From contig JAVBJD010000009.1 in the NCBI GenBank assembly GCA_030756715.1, positions 1-32,235 of the forward strand: a stretch of DNA of 32,235 nucleotides, given 5' to 3'. The notes beneath the pieces were generated by a model. That model was not told the DNA's origin. It searched no databases and saw nothing but the letters and a program-made list of their open reading frames with translations. Positions 1-7,765 of the stretch are shown piece by piece. The position numbers and the translations under genes were made by a program. Positions within the stretch are counted from its first letter, which is position 1. Each line of letters starts with the position of its first letter. This DNA comes from Conexivisphaerales archaeon. Lineage in GTDB: Archaea > Thermoproteota > Nitrososphaeria > Conexivisphaerales > UBA164.

Positions 1-52
1 CAAGCGCGCCGATGAACCGAGAAGCCCCAACCGTGAGGTTGGGGTAGTTCAC
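1..52 (+). mobile_element. Right end of an IS200/IS605-family (TnpB-type) element, omega-RNA 3' end
   Basis: Positions 25-32 and 37-44 form a perfect 8-bp GC-rich hairpin (CCCCAACC / GGTTGGGG) with a GTGA loop. It is preceded by GATGAACCGAGAAG and followed by TAGTTCAC (45-52). This layout is what I recall of right ends in archaeal tnpB elements, where the hairpin is also the 3' scaffold of the TnpB guide RNA. The tnpB gene itself would lie to the left, outside the window. If the element ends at TTCAC, the guide would start near 53. The assignment rests on remembered consensus, not on a database comparison. Confidence 0.6.
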
Positions 53-309
53 TTCGGCTCAGCCTTTCCGGGGACATATATCGAGCCCTATAAAAAACAT
101 GTGAAGAGTGGCGAACTGAACAGGAGCACCGGAAAACATTTAAGCGATCACAAGGCCGATGAACACTAGTAAAAATGAGTAACTTTTTTGATTGCTATTA
201 CTATGGTCATTCCATCAGCAAATATAAGAAGTAGGTCGATTATCAGCTTAACCTGTAGTGAAATTACCAAAGCTATAGATTTCTTAAAATTTCTGGAAAT
301 ATTGATGTT
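53..309. other. Gene-free stretch downstream of the element end
   Basis: I see no credible coding sequence here. The stretch holds a second copy of the ten bases GCCGATGAAC (155-164; first copy 8-17 inside the element end) and the 3' flank of the unknown gene on the minus strand. It becomes AT-rich after about 165. It may contain the guide segment of the upstream omega RNA (about 53-72). Confidence 0.5.
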
Positions 310-891
310 TTAGATCTTTAACGAAAGAACGATGTCGAGTATCTGATCAAGCTTTATTGTTTCCTCCTCGGATGGCCGAGGTATGCTTGAAATGTATATG
401 CCGTACGGTTCATACTTTGTCCCGTCAAAGCCGTAAGGTGAGAAAAACGCATAATTATCAACATTCTCAAAGACGGCTTCCAAATATGAGTCTATCAGCC
501 GCAACCCTTCACAGGCATTCTTTTTGTTCTTAAGATCTCTTTCGTATGTGTTTACTGAGAAAAGAACCACATACTTATCACTGTAATCGTTTACTGTCTT
601 TAAAAGGAGCTCGAGTTCTTCTTTTAAGCTGATCTTGAACATATCAGTTGAAGGCCTACCGTAAGTTGGGTTGGAAAGGGGTATGTTCGATAGCTGTATA
701 CCCTTTGAAAGGAGATCTTCAAAAGGTGTTCTTTTAAGTATAGCCTGCCAGGCCTTTAGCGGCTCGAAAAATTCTCTGTTTTCGACAACCCCCCTGTAAG
801 TTGAACTGAAAAGGCTTAAGAGAAACCTGGGATTGCAATCGGCAAAGCTTGAATACGAAAGCCCGCTTATCGAAACAGCTACCGCTCTCAT
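310..891 (-). CDS. Unrecognised 193-aa protein, co-transcribed with thioredoxin
   Basis: I do not recognise this protein with confidence. It is soluble, with no signal peptide or membrane segment. Its beginning (a beta-strand, then SGLSYSSF, then an AW pair near residue 47) and a later FFSPYGFDGT motif are loosely reminiscent of alkaline-phosphatase-superfamily proteins, but the metal-binding Asp/His residues are not evident. It could be a degenerate or distant member. The start codon overlaps the thioredoxin stop as ATGA (888-891), so the two are translationally coupled and probably share a redox-related or housekeeping role. No function is assigned. Confidence 0.7.
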   Translation of the reverse strand: MRAVAVSISGLSYSSFADCNPRFLLSLFSSTYRGVVENREFFEPLKAWQAILKRTPFEDLLSKGIQLSNIPLSNPTYGRPSTDMFKISLKEELELLLKTVNDYSDKYVVLFSVNTYERDLKNKKNACEGLRLIDSYLEAVFENVDNYAFFSPYGFDGTKYEPYGIYISSIPRPSEEETIKLDQILDIVLSLKI

Positions 892-1211
892 TGCATCAAC
901 CTGTTGAGCGATTCAACCAAGTAATTCTTAGAAACCACGCCAACAATCCTGTCCACGACGTGGCCGTTCCTAAAAAGAAGAAGCGTAGGAAGCCCGTAGA
1001 TTTCGTATTTTTCTGCTGCTTCAGGATAGTTCTGAGTGTTTATCCTGCCGAAGTTTATCTTTGAATATGTTGGGGCTACGCTCTGAAGGATCCTGTGAAG
1101 TATGTGACAGGGAGCGCACCACGGTGCCCAGAAGTCAACTACAGCATATTCAGAACTTTCAACGAACTCCTCGAGCTCTTCGAAACTCAAACACTCAATA
1201 AGCTCTTGCAT
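888..1211 (-). CDS. trxA: Thioredoxin
   Basis: A small thiol-disulfide oxidoreductase of 107 aa, the usual length of a single-domain thioredoxin. The active site is WCAPC with the redox cysteines at C32 and C35, preceded by VVDFWAP. The cis-proline loop is visible as YGLPTLLLF, followed by the RNGHVVDRIVG strand-turn. The alanine in the CxxC motif (CAPC) differs from the classical CGPC and should shift the redox potential somewhat. A TATA-like box at 1233-1240 sits about 25 nt upstream of the ATG, so the transcript is probably leaderless. It overlaps the downstream unknown gene by 4 nt. It is cytosolic and would reduce protein disulfides with a thioredoxin reductase not present here. Confidence 0.9.
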   Translation of the reverse strand: MQELIECLSFEELEEFVESSEYAVVDFWAPWCAPCHILHRILQSVAPTYSKINFGRINTQNYPEAAEKYEIYGLPTLLLFRNGHVVDRIVGVVSKNYLVESLNRLMQ

Positions 1212-1277
1212 AACAGACTAATAAACAAATCAAATTTAAACTTACTTTTTCTTTTTTATGACTTTTTAGGAAATCTG

Positions 1278-2243
1278 TCAGTAGACCTTAAGGCCAAGCA
1301 CATAGTGTATGAAGACGCCGAGCGAAAAGGTCACTATTGAAGCGGCTATGGCAAGCCCGATCATTTCCAATATCTTCCTTTTGTAATCAACCCCGGTTGT
1401 TATGCTTGTTACAAAAGCTACAAGGGCCAGGACGATTACTGTGAAAATGTACGAAAGTACCTGGTCAACCCTTATGCTTAATGAGAGAAAATACGGCAAT
1501 GTAGGTATGAGCGCTCCTACGAGATAAGAAAAACCTACAAAGAAAGCCGACTCCTTTGCTGTCGACTCTTCTTTTTCATCTGGCTGGGGTATGCCAAAAA
1601 CCCTGCTCATAAGAAGCTGCCTCAGCCTCTTGTTTTCGTTAAGTTCTCCCTCAGATTTTGAGGAGATGTATGCTCCCACAGCCATCGAAAGGCTTCCAGA
1701 AACGCCTATCACTATTCCTGCTATGCCTACGAGGAAGCCTACCGCGTAGGCACCCACAAACCCCGAAACTGCGGCTAAAAGTTCTATGAGGCCATCGTTT
1801 ATGCCGAGCAGGATGTCCCTTATATTCTTTAAAAACGCGCTCTCTGTTTTGGTCCTGAAAAAGCTCTCGTGCTCCATTTCGTCCTTAATAACCCTTTTCA
1901 GCGTATCCTTTTCTTCGTTTGTCAAACGCTGATCGTCATAGAGCTTAAGGTAGTTTACCACCGTCGCAGATTCCCTTTCTTCAAAAAGCTTCATGGTAAG
2001 GTTGAGCCCAAAAACGTAAAAGAACAAAGCCTCGAGCGAAATGAAGAAATTGTTCGGGGGATTTGGTACCTGTATCGAAAGCCTGTTCATCATCTTTCTA
2101 AAGAACTCAGCGTGAAACCTTTCAACGTTTGACAGTTCCTTTAACCTTTCTTTGGCTTCCTTATCTTTCACTAATTTTGAAAGCTTCTCATAAAGCATCA
2201 TGTCGTGAAGTTCGTCAAGGTAGAAGGACGCTATCAAATCCAT
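1278..2243 (-). CDS. Ferritin-like plus VIT1/CCC1 membrane protein (MbfA-type iron/manganese exporter)
   Basis: This 321-aa fusion has two parts. Residues 1-130 are a ferritin-like helical bundle with acidic and His residues in the right places (E11, E41-H44-E46, E88-E91 region, E122-E126 as EMEHE). Residues from about 143 to the end are a VIT1/CCC1-type transporter, recognisable by the GINDGLIELLAAVSG motif and hydrophobic helices. Bacterial MbfA has this architecture and exports iron from the cytosol under oxidative or iron stress, and plant VIT1 moves Fe/Mn into vacuoles. The archaeal substrate is therefore inferred to be Fe2+ or Mn2+. A TATA-like element at 2263-2274 lies about 26 nt upstream of the ATG, so it is its own transcription unit. 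Confidence 0.85.
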   Translation of the reverse strand: MDLIASFYLDELHDMMLYEKLSKLVKDKEAKERLKELSNVERFHAEFFRKMMNRLSIQVPNPPNNFFISLEALFFYVFGLNLTMKLFEERESATVVNYLKLYDDQRLTNEEKDTLKRVIKDEMEHESFFRTKTESAFLKNIRDILLGINDGLIELLAAVSGFVGAYAVGFLVGIAGIVIGVSGSLSMAVGAYISSKSEGELNENKRLRQLLMSRVFGIPQPDEKEESTAKESAFFVGFSYLVGALIPTLPYFLSLSIRVDQVLSYIFTVIVLALVAFVTSITTGVDYKRKILEMIGLAIAASIVTFSLGVFIHYVLGLKVY

Positions 2244-2320
2244 GGTTGGTTTATTGAAAAAATTTTATTTAAACGTTCTTAAAATATGTATTAAAAATAA
2301 ATTATTTAAAATGATAATTT

Positions 2321-3049
2321 TTAGTCCAGCCGGTAAAGGTATGGCAGAGAGACGCCCAGGGGTTCCTCTGGCTCAAGGTCAAGAACTCTGTCCCCGAGGA
2401 TCTTTGAAACAGGGTCGTACTCCATAAGACTCAATTCACCTTCCACAAGCCCGGTTATTAAGCCTCCGGTTCTGTTTACTGATACTGAAAAAGAGAGGCC
2501 CAGTTCAGCAAGTTTGCTCTGAATCGACTCCGTAACGCTTGGCGATATGTTTTCGCTCATCAGCAGTACCTTCGCGTCTCCGACTTTTTTGAGCAGCTTA
2601 AACAGGTTAAGCGCAAAAGACGGTATACCTTCCTCTCCGTGTAAAGGCAGAGCTACGATTGGCTGGTTTGAAGAGGGCAAAAGCGATTGGTTTTCGGCGT
2701 CTATCGCTTTTATGGTCGCATATATTTCTTCTGCTATCTCGCTGAAGATAGCAGAATACGGTTTGTCCTTTAAAGCTTCTTCATAGGCCTCAGCCTCAAA
2801 TATTATCAGGGGCTTGTTTTTAGAGAGTATCCTCTTTATCTGCGTTGCCGCCTTGAACTTAGCGGACTTTTCTTCTTCAAAAGGGGTAACACCAACGTAT
2901 ATAAAGCCATCGAGGTCTTCATCTATACCATCTTTGCCAAGATTGAACACGTAATATCTCTTCGAAAGCTTTAACCCTTCTTTGTCAGCTAAATCCAATA
3001 CGTATTTGCCAATCATACCATCGACTAAGATTCGGTTTAAATAAGACAT
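2321..3049 (-). CDS. Unrecognised 242-aa archaeal protein
   Basis: I cannot name this protein. It appears to be an alpha/beta cytosolic protein with no membrane segment. Visible pieces are a basic/hydrophobic start, a DLDGFIYVGVTPFEE stretch that looks like the end of a Rossmann-like strand, KPLIIFEAEAYEEAL, VALPLHGEEGIPSFALNL, and a C-terminal NRTGGLITGLVEG. An in-frame ATG at 3070 would add seven residues, but a TATA-like box at 3073-3080 is 27 nt upstream of the ATG at 3049, so I chose the shorter form as a leaderless start. It is divergent from the methylthiotransferase gene across an AT-rich gap. Confidence 0.7.
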   Translation of the reverse strand: MSYLNRILVDGMIGKYVLDLADKEGLKLSKRYYVFNLGKDGIDEDLDGFIYVGVTPFEEEKSAKFKAATQIKRILSKNKPLIIFEAEAYEEALKDKPYSAIFSEIAEEIYATIKAIDAENQSLLPSSNQPIVALPLHGEEGIPSFALNLFKLLKKVGDAKVLLMSENISPSVTESIQSKLAELGLSFSVSVNRTGGLITGLVEGELSLMEYDPVSKILGDRVLDLEPEEPLGVSLPYLYRLD

Positions 3050-3172
3050 AAATGACACTTGCCAGTTCATTAGATATAAAAGAACCTATACAAATATCAT
3101 TAATTACTGATAAACAAAAATTGACACGACAGTTGTTATATATTTTTAACTGATTTGGTAATATAATTTAAC

Positions 3173-3194
3173 TTTTGAATAAAATTATTCAAAA
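3173..3194. promoter_or_regulatory. Perfect 10-bp inverted repeat with 2-nt spacer
   Basis: TTTTGAATAA and TTATTCAAAA are exact inverted copies separated by AA. They lie in the 263-nt AT-rich gap between two divergent genes. The loop is too short for a good RNA hairpin, so an operator for a dimeric regulator is more likely than a terminator. AT-rich palindromes can arise by chance. Confidence 0.35.
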
Positions 3195-3280
3195 AACCAT
3201 AACATTACATGACAGCACTGTTTGGCTAAAATAATTCTTTTAGATATATTAAATTTTGGCCATAAAAGTTTAAGAGAAGA

Positions 3281-3288
3281 TTATATAT
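3281..3288 (+). promoter_or_regulatory. TATA box of the methylthiotransferase gene
   Basis: TTATATAT is centred about 28 nt upstream of the ATG at 3313. The position fits a leaderless transcript and argues against the upstream in-frame TTG at 3301. Confidence 0.55.
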
Positions 3289-3312
3289 CAAGTACTTTCA
3301 TTGATTAAAAAG

Positions 3313-4650
3313 ATGCGGTATTATATTGAAACTTACGGATGTGCTGCCAACGAGTTTGATAGCCTCGTTATTTCAGATTTTCTGGAAAAGGAAGGATGGG
3401 AAAGAAGTGACCTTAACGGTTCTGACCTTATAATAATAAACACTTGTGGTGTTAAGAAGCCTACAGAGGACAAGATACTCTACAGGTTAAAAGAAATAAA
3501 CGCGCTTAACAAAAAGATAGTCGTAGCTGGATGCCTTACCAGGATAGACCCGGAAGCGTTAAAAGCCGCTGGCTTTAACGTTGCTATAGACGTCAGATCA
3601 CTGAACAGAATAGGCGAAGCGGCCGAATCAGCTCTAAAAGGCGCAAAGAACGAGTTCATTCAATCGGATAAAAATTTTGATAAGGTTGCTTTCTTAGCAA
3701 AAAAATTAACCCAAACAATAGGAGTCATAGAGGTTCAGGAAGGCTGTGCCTATAACTGCTCATATTGCGCAACTAAGATCTCCAGAGGCAGCGTGTTCAG
3801 TTTTCCTGACAGTTCAATACTGAGAAGCGTGAGCGAGCTTGTAAGGAAAGGAGCGGTAGAAATATGGCTTACAGGGCAGGACGTAGCGGCATACAGGTAT
3901 GAAAAAAAGGATCTGGCGGATCTTTTAATGGAAATCGATACAGTCGATAAGGACTTTTACGTTCGGGTTGGGATGTCAACGCCACCATTTTTCAAAGCTA
4001 TAGCTGAAAAGCTGTTGAGGTCTTACCCGAAAAAGGCTTACAGGTTCTTTCACATACCCGTGCAGTCTGGGAGCGATATGGTTCTGCTTGACATGAAAAG
4101 AGGGTACAGGGCAAGCTTGTTTGAGGACCTGGTAAGAAAGGTACGCTCCTTTTTTCCCGATGCCACAATAGAAACTGACATCATAGTTGGTTACCCAACT
4201 GAAACTGAAGAAGACTTTGAGGAAACCATCGAGCTGCTGAACAGGACAAGGCCCAACGTCGTTAACATATCGAAATTCTGGAAAAGACCTAACACCGAAG
4301 CTTCAAAGTTTAAGGAGCTTGACTCAAAAGTAGTTGCTGAGAGATCTAAAAAGGCTTATGAGCTCATCCTGCAGATCATGAAAGAAGAGAATCAGAAGTG
4401 GATAGGATGGGAAGGGGAAGCTTTAGTTACTGAAAAGAGCGAAAAAAGAACTGGCTGGAAAGCTAGAAACATGGCATACAAGCAGATAATAATCGAAAGC
4501 GAAGGAATGCTGCTCGGGAAAAAGGTGTTCGTCAAAGTTCATGGGTCTGACCCGGTTAACCTCTACGCCAGGCCTCTTTATGTTATTGATGAAAAGGAAC
4601 CCATCACAGACGATACTTCATTCAGCTTAAGTTCTAAAAGTGTAAATTAA
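3313..4650 (+). CDS. tRNA t6A37 methylthiotransferase (e-MtaB/CDKAL1-type radical SAM enzyme)
   Basis: This enzyme converts N6-threonylcarbamoyladenosine-37 in ANN-decoding tRNAs to its 2-methylthio form. It has 445 aa from the ATG, normal for the family. The N-terminal UPF0004 domain holds the auxiliary [4Fe-4S] ligands C10, C45 and C74 (motifs ETYGCAANEFD, NTCGVKK, AGCLTR). The radical SAM domain has CAYNCSYC with C145, C149 and C152. The C-terminal TRAM domain spans roughly the last 70 residues. The overall pattern and the archaeal setting point to e-MtaB rather than MiaB or RimO. The ATG at 3313 was preferred over TTG at 3301 because of TATA spacing and because family members begin just before the YYIETYGC motif. 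Confidence 0.88.
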   Translation: MRYYIETYGCAANEFDSLVISDFLEKEGWERSDLNGSDLIIINTCGVKKPTEDKILYRLKEINALNKKIVVAGCLTRIDPEALKAAGFNVAIDVRSLNRIGEAAESALKGAKNEFIQSDKNFDKVAFLAKKLTQTIGVIEVQEGCAYNCSYCATKISRGSVFSFPDSSILRSVSELVRKGAVEIWLTGQDVAAYRYEKKDLADLLMEIDTVDKDFYVRVGMSTPPFFKAIAEKLLRSYPKKAYRFFHIPVQSGSDMVLLDMKRGYRASLFEDLVRKVRSFFPDATIETDIIVGYPTETEEDFEETIELLNRTRPNVVNISKFWKRPNTEASKFKELDSKVVAERSKKAYELILQIMKEENQKWIGWEGEALVTEKSEKRTGWKARNMAYKQIIIESEGMLLGKKVFVKVHGSDPVNLYARPLYVIDEKEPITDDTSFSLSSKSVN

Positions 4651-4733
4651 GCACAGGTTATTAAAAAGTACCGCCAAATAATATGCGACCTCGATGATAT
4701 CAAGGAAGAGCCGTCTGAGGTGTGATGTAGATT

Positions 4734-5396
4734 ATGAGTGATGAGAGGTCAAAATTTGCGGTCTTACTGTCAGGTGGAAAGGACAGCAACTACGCAATTC
4801 TTCTGAACAAAAGAAAAACTGGCAAGATGCCGTGCTGCGCGATAACAGTCAAAGCGAAGGAAGACGACATGCTCTTTCATTATGAAAACGTAAAGTGGGC
4901 TGAGCTTCAGTGCAGGAGCATGGGTTTGTCATGGATCTTCGTGGATGAACTAGAAGAAGGGCTGAAAGAGGCCAGAGAAAAGTACGGGGCCGATTCGTTA
5001 CTAACCGGAGGAATACTGAGCAATTTTCAGAAAAAGCGGTTTGAAAGCTTGGCAGCGAAGTTCGGGATGAGCGTCTACTCACCTCTCTGGGGAGTTGATC
5101 AGGAAGAGTACATGACTCAGCTCGTCAAAGACGGTATAGAATACATAATAGTTAAGGTGGCCGCACTAGGTCTGGGAAAAGAGTGGCTAGGAAGGAAGAT
5201 AGGTATGAAGGAAACTGTTGAGCTATTAGAGCTATCCAGAAAGTACAGGTTTAACCCTAGCTTTGAAGGGGGAGAGGCTGAAACATTCGTTCTGAGGTCG
5301 CCGCTTTACAGCAGAGGTATAACGATAAAGCAATATGAGGTAATATGGAAGAAGGATTCGGGGGTATATTTAATAAAGGAGGCAGCGCTTGAGTAA
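4734..5396 (+). CDS. Diphthine-ammonia ligase family protein (Dph6/MJ0570-like)
   Basis: This is an ATP-pyrophosphatase-fold enzyme of 220 aa. The PP-loop SGGKDS is at residues 13-18, and the family signature EGGEAETFVLRSPLY lies near residue 180. Dph6 amidates diphthine on translation elongation factor 2 using ATP and ammonium, the last step of diphthamide synthesis in archaea and eukaryotes. The length fits the archaeal single-domain form. It lies 6 nt upstream of srp54 and is probably co-transcribed with it. A leader of roughly 45 nt separates a TATA-like sequence (4658-4668) from the ATG, longer than for neighbouring genes. Some family members have other or unknown substrates. Confidence 0.8.
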   Translation: MSDERSKFAVLLSGGKDSNYAILLNKRKTGKMPCCAITVKAKEDDMLFHYENVKWAELQCRSMGLSWIFVDELEEGLKEAREKYGADSLLTGGILSNFQKKRFESLAAKFGMSVYSPLWGVDQEEYMTQLVKDGIEYIIVKVAALGLGKEWLGRKIGMKETVELLELSRKYRFNPSFEGGEAETFVLRSPLYSRGITIKQYEVIWKKDSGVYLIKEAALE

Positions 5397-5401
5397 TTGT
5401 A

Positions 5402-6685
5402 ATGCTTGAAGAGCTAAAGGAAGGGTTAAAGAACGCTTTTGACAAGCTCCTGAAAGGCGGAGTTGATGAAAAAGCCATAAGGGAATTTATACTCGACCTT
5501 CAGAGGACCCTGATCAGAGCTGACGTAAACGCGAAAGTAGTTTTTGACTTCACCAAAAAGGTGGAGGAAAGGCTCAAGACAGCCTCTGAGCTTCCCGGGG
5601 TATCTTTTAAAGAAATGGCGATAAAAATAGTTTACGAAGAAATGACAAACCTTCTTGGGGGAGAGTACAAGCTTCAGTTAAAACCGAAGAACGTGATCAT
5701 GCTGGTTGGCATACAGGGTTCGGGCAAGACCACTTTTTCTGTAAAGCTCGGTAACTACTTAAAAAAGAGGGGTTATTCTGTCGGCATAATAGAGGCTGAC
5801 GTGTACAGGCCAGGGGCTTATGAACAGGTTTCTCAGCTGGCAGAAAGAGCAGGGCTGAGCGTTTACGGCTCTAAGGACGAAAAAGACCCGAAAAAGATAG
5901 TCGAGAACGGACTGAAAAACTTTTTTGACAAAAGCGTAGTGATAATAGACACCGCTGGAAGGCATAAAAACGAGCAGGAGCTTATGAAAGAGGTAAAGGA
6001 GCTTTACAGCGAATTTAATCCAACGTTAACTTTGCTCGTGATAGACGCAACGATAGGGCAGCAGGCATACTATCAGGCCAAAGCTTTTGCTGAGACCGTT
6101 GGAGTGGGGGGCATAGTGATTACAAAGCTAGATGGCACGGCAAAAGGAGGGGGTGCGCTTGCTGCAGCAGCCGCTACAGGGGCAAAGGTTTATTTTATAT
6201 CTACGGGAGAGAGGATAGAGGAAATAGAGGAGTTCAACCCGAAGAGGTTCGTGGGCAGGCTCATAGGGCTTGGTGACTTGGAAGGCCTGCTAGAAAGGGT
6301 CAAAAACGCGGAAATACAGGTTTCAAAAGAACAGACTAAAAAGATAATGTCGGGAAGGTTTACACTTGAGGACTTCCTCGAGCAGATAGAGCAGATGGAA
6401 AAGATAGGGCCTATGGAAAAGATCGTCGAGATGCTGCCTCTGCCTGTAAAGGTTGACAAGAAGGAGATAGAGAAGGCAAAGGTTCAGACGAAGAAATGGA
6501 AGGCGATAATCTTGAGCATGACGCCCGAGGAAAGGATAAACCCAAAGCTGATCAACGGATCTAGGATGAGGAGGATAGCCCTTGGTTCTGGGACAACGGA
6601 AAAGGACGTTAAAGACCTCCTTGAAGCTTTTGAGAAAGGGAAGACCTTTATCAAGGGCGCAAAGCGGACTAGGTTTGCTTTCTGA
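5402..6685 (+). CDS. srp54: Signal recognition particle GTPase SRP54
   Basis: SRP54 binds signal sequences on ribosomes together with SRP RNA and SRP19 and docks with FtsY at the membrane. The N domain covers residues 1 to about 90. The G domain has P-loop GIQGSGKTT (103-111), DVYRPGAYEQ, DTAGRH and TKLDGTAKGGG. The M domain follows, with GRFTLEDFLEQIEQ, INGSRMRRIALGSG and the short helix DVKDLLEAF. At 427 aa it ends soon after the M domain core, slightly shorter than many archaeal SRP54 proteins, with no Met-rich tail. Its last 17 nt overlap the convergent priL gene. Confidence 0.95.
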   Translation: MLEELKEGLKNAFDKLLKGGVDEKAIREFILDLQRTLIRADVNAKVVFDFTKKVEERLKTASELPGVSFKEMAIKIVYEEMTNLLGGEYKLQLKPKNVIMLVGIQGSGKTTFSVKLGNYLKKRGYSVGIIEADVYRPGAYEQVSQLAERAGLSVYGSKDEKDPKKIVENGLKNFFDKSVVIIDTAGRHKNEQELMKEVKELYSEFNPTLTLLVIDATIGQQAYYQAKAFAETVGVGGIVITKLDGTAKGGGALAAAAATGAKVYFISTGERIEEIEEFNPKRFVGRLIGLGDLEGLLERVKNAEIQVSKEQTKKIMSGRFTLEDFLEQIEQMEKIGPMEKIVEMLPLPVKVDKKEIEKAKVQTKKWKAIILSMTPEERINPKLINGSRMRRIALGSGTTEKDVKDLLEAFEKGKTFIKGAKRTRFAF

Positions 6686-7691
6686 ACCTGCCATACTGTA
6701 ACGGGTTCTTTATGTTGTCACAAGTTTCGTCCCTCCTGCAGAGGTGCAGGGCAAGAAGCTTTTCGCAGCTGGGAACCATGTACTTTGTCCCAGAACCCTT
6801 GCTGCCTGAGATCTGCATTACCTGATACTTTGTGATCCTTTCGTTAAAATCCGGGGCCGTCCTGAAAAGCTCCACTATATCATCGGGGTTCCAGCCTATG
6901 TTCGTCAGGTAGGTGGCTATAAGGAACCTCGCGGAATGCGGAATGTTGACTCCCTGCTTTAGCTGGTTAATCTGGTAGTCGACGCAGGGGGGCATCTTCC
7001 CAGTGTAAACGAAGGTCCTTGGCTTTGGCTTTGCTTCTTCGATTTCTTTCACAAGTGAAAGAAGGCTTCCCTTAATGTTGGGCTTTGGCATGTTCTTTAG
7101 CCTTTCAACAATCATGTTCATAGAAATTTCCCTGAACATGTGAGCAAGCTCGCTGTGCTTTACGTAAACATTTCCCATGTAAACCCACCTGTTCACTAAC
7201 TTCCAGGACTCCTCTCCCTTTACAGAGAACCTCATGTAGTATGGGAGAGGCATCAGGAACCCTTTATCAAACTGGTCAAGCTTTACCCCAGAAATTCTTT
7301 CAAAGATTGCCCTCACAATTTCTCTGCCCCTTGGGTTTTTCTCTATCTCTTCCAGCAGATAAGATTCACTCCTTCTCGCTTCAGCTATCGCAAACCTGCT
7401 GTAGATTACCTGATCTTCTGTAAACCTCACAGCTATCATTGAAATTATAAAAGATACTAAAGATACGTCGTGGTGCACGTCGTCCATTTTCGGAGATACG
7501 CCTGTCCTGATTCCGGTTACGAGCCTTTTCCTCGTTGCATCCAGAACATCCCCGGGATCAAAGCCCATTATCTCTATAGAATCTATTTTATCGATGGTCA
7601 GCCCCGGGTTTCTCTTTAAGGCATAGGAAATGCTCTCCGGCAAAAAAGGATACTTTGCGTAATCTTCGATCCCAAGGAACTCCTGCAACAA
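6669..7691 (-). CDS. priL: DNA primase large subunit PriL
   Basis: PriL is the regulatory, Fe-S-containing partner of the catalytic PriS in the archaeal-eukaryotic primase and is needed for primer initiation. It has 340 aa. The C-terminal [4Fe-4S] ligands are visible: C236 (PPCVDY), C309 (PSCEKL), C318 and C324 (CRRDETC). The start is TTG at 7691. The codon immediately upstream in frame is a TGA stop, and the nearby ATG at 7695 is out of frame. A TATA-like GCTTTTAATT at 7711-7720 lies about 25 nt away. It is divergent from PCNA across 74 nt, so two replication genes share one control region. It converges on srp54 with a 17-nt overlap. Confidence 0.92.
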   Translation of the reverse strand: MLQEFLGIEDYAKYPFLPESISYALKRNPGLTIDKIDSIEIMGFDPGDVLDATRKRLVTGIRTGVSPKMDDVHHDVSLVSFIISMIAVRFTEDQVIYSRFAIAEARRSESYLLEEIEKNPRGREIVRAIFERISGVKLDQFDKGFLMPLPYYMRFSVKGEESWKLVNRWVYMGNVYVKHSELAHMFREISMNMIVERLKNMPKPNIKGSLLSLVKEIEEAKPKPRTFVYTGKMPPCVDYQINQLKQGVNIPHSARFLIATYLTNIGWNPDDIVELFRTAPDFNERITKYQVMQISGSKGSGTKYMVPSCEKLLALHLCRRDETCDNIKNPLQYGRFRKQT

Positions 7692-7765
7692 TCATTTAAA
7701 AAGCTGTCAGAATTAAAAGCTTATCGATAGAAATAATTATAAAATGCCTGTTCTAACATATAAGT
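7692..7765. promoter_or_regulatory. Divergent priL / PCNA promoter region
   Basis: The 74-nt gap holds a minus-strand TATA-like element (7711-7720) about 25 nt before the priL TTG and a plus-strand one (AATTATAAAA, about 7734-7743) about 27 nt before the PCNA ATG. Both transcripts look leaderless. Confidence 0.5.

Noticed and set aside
4683-4734. C/D-box guide RNA or four-codon upstream frame in the leader of the Dph6-like gene
   Set aside because: GATGAT, CTGA and GTGATG occur in a suggestive order, but no final D box follows at the right distance. The short frame ATG-CGA-CCT-CGA-TGA is too small to judge.
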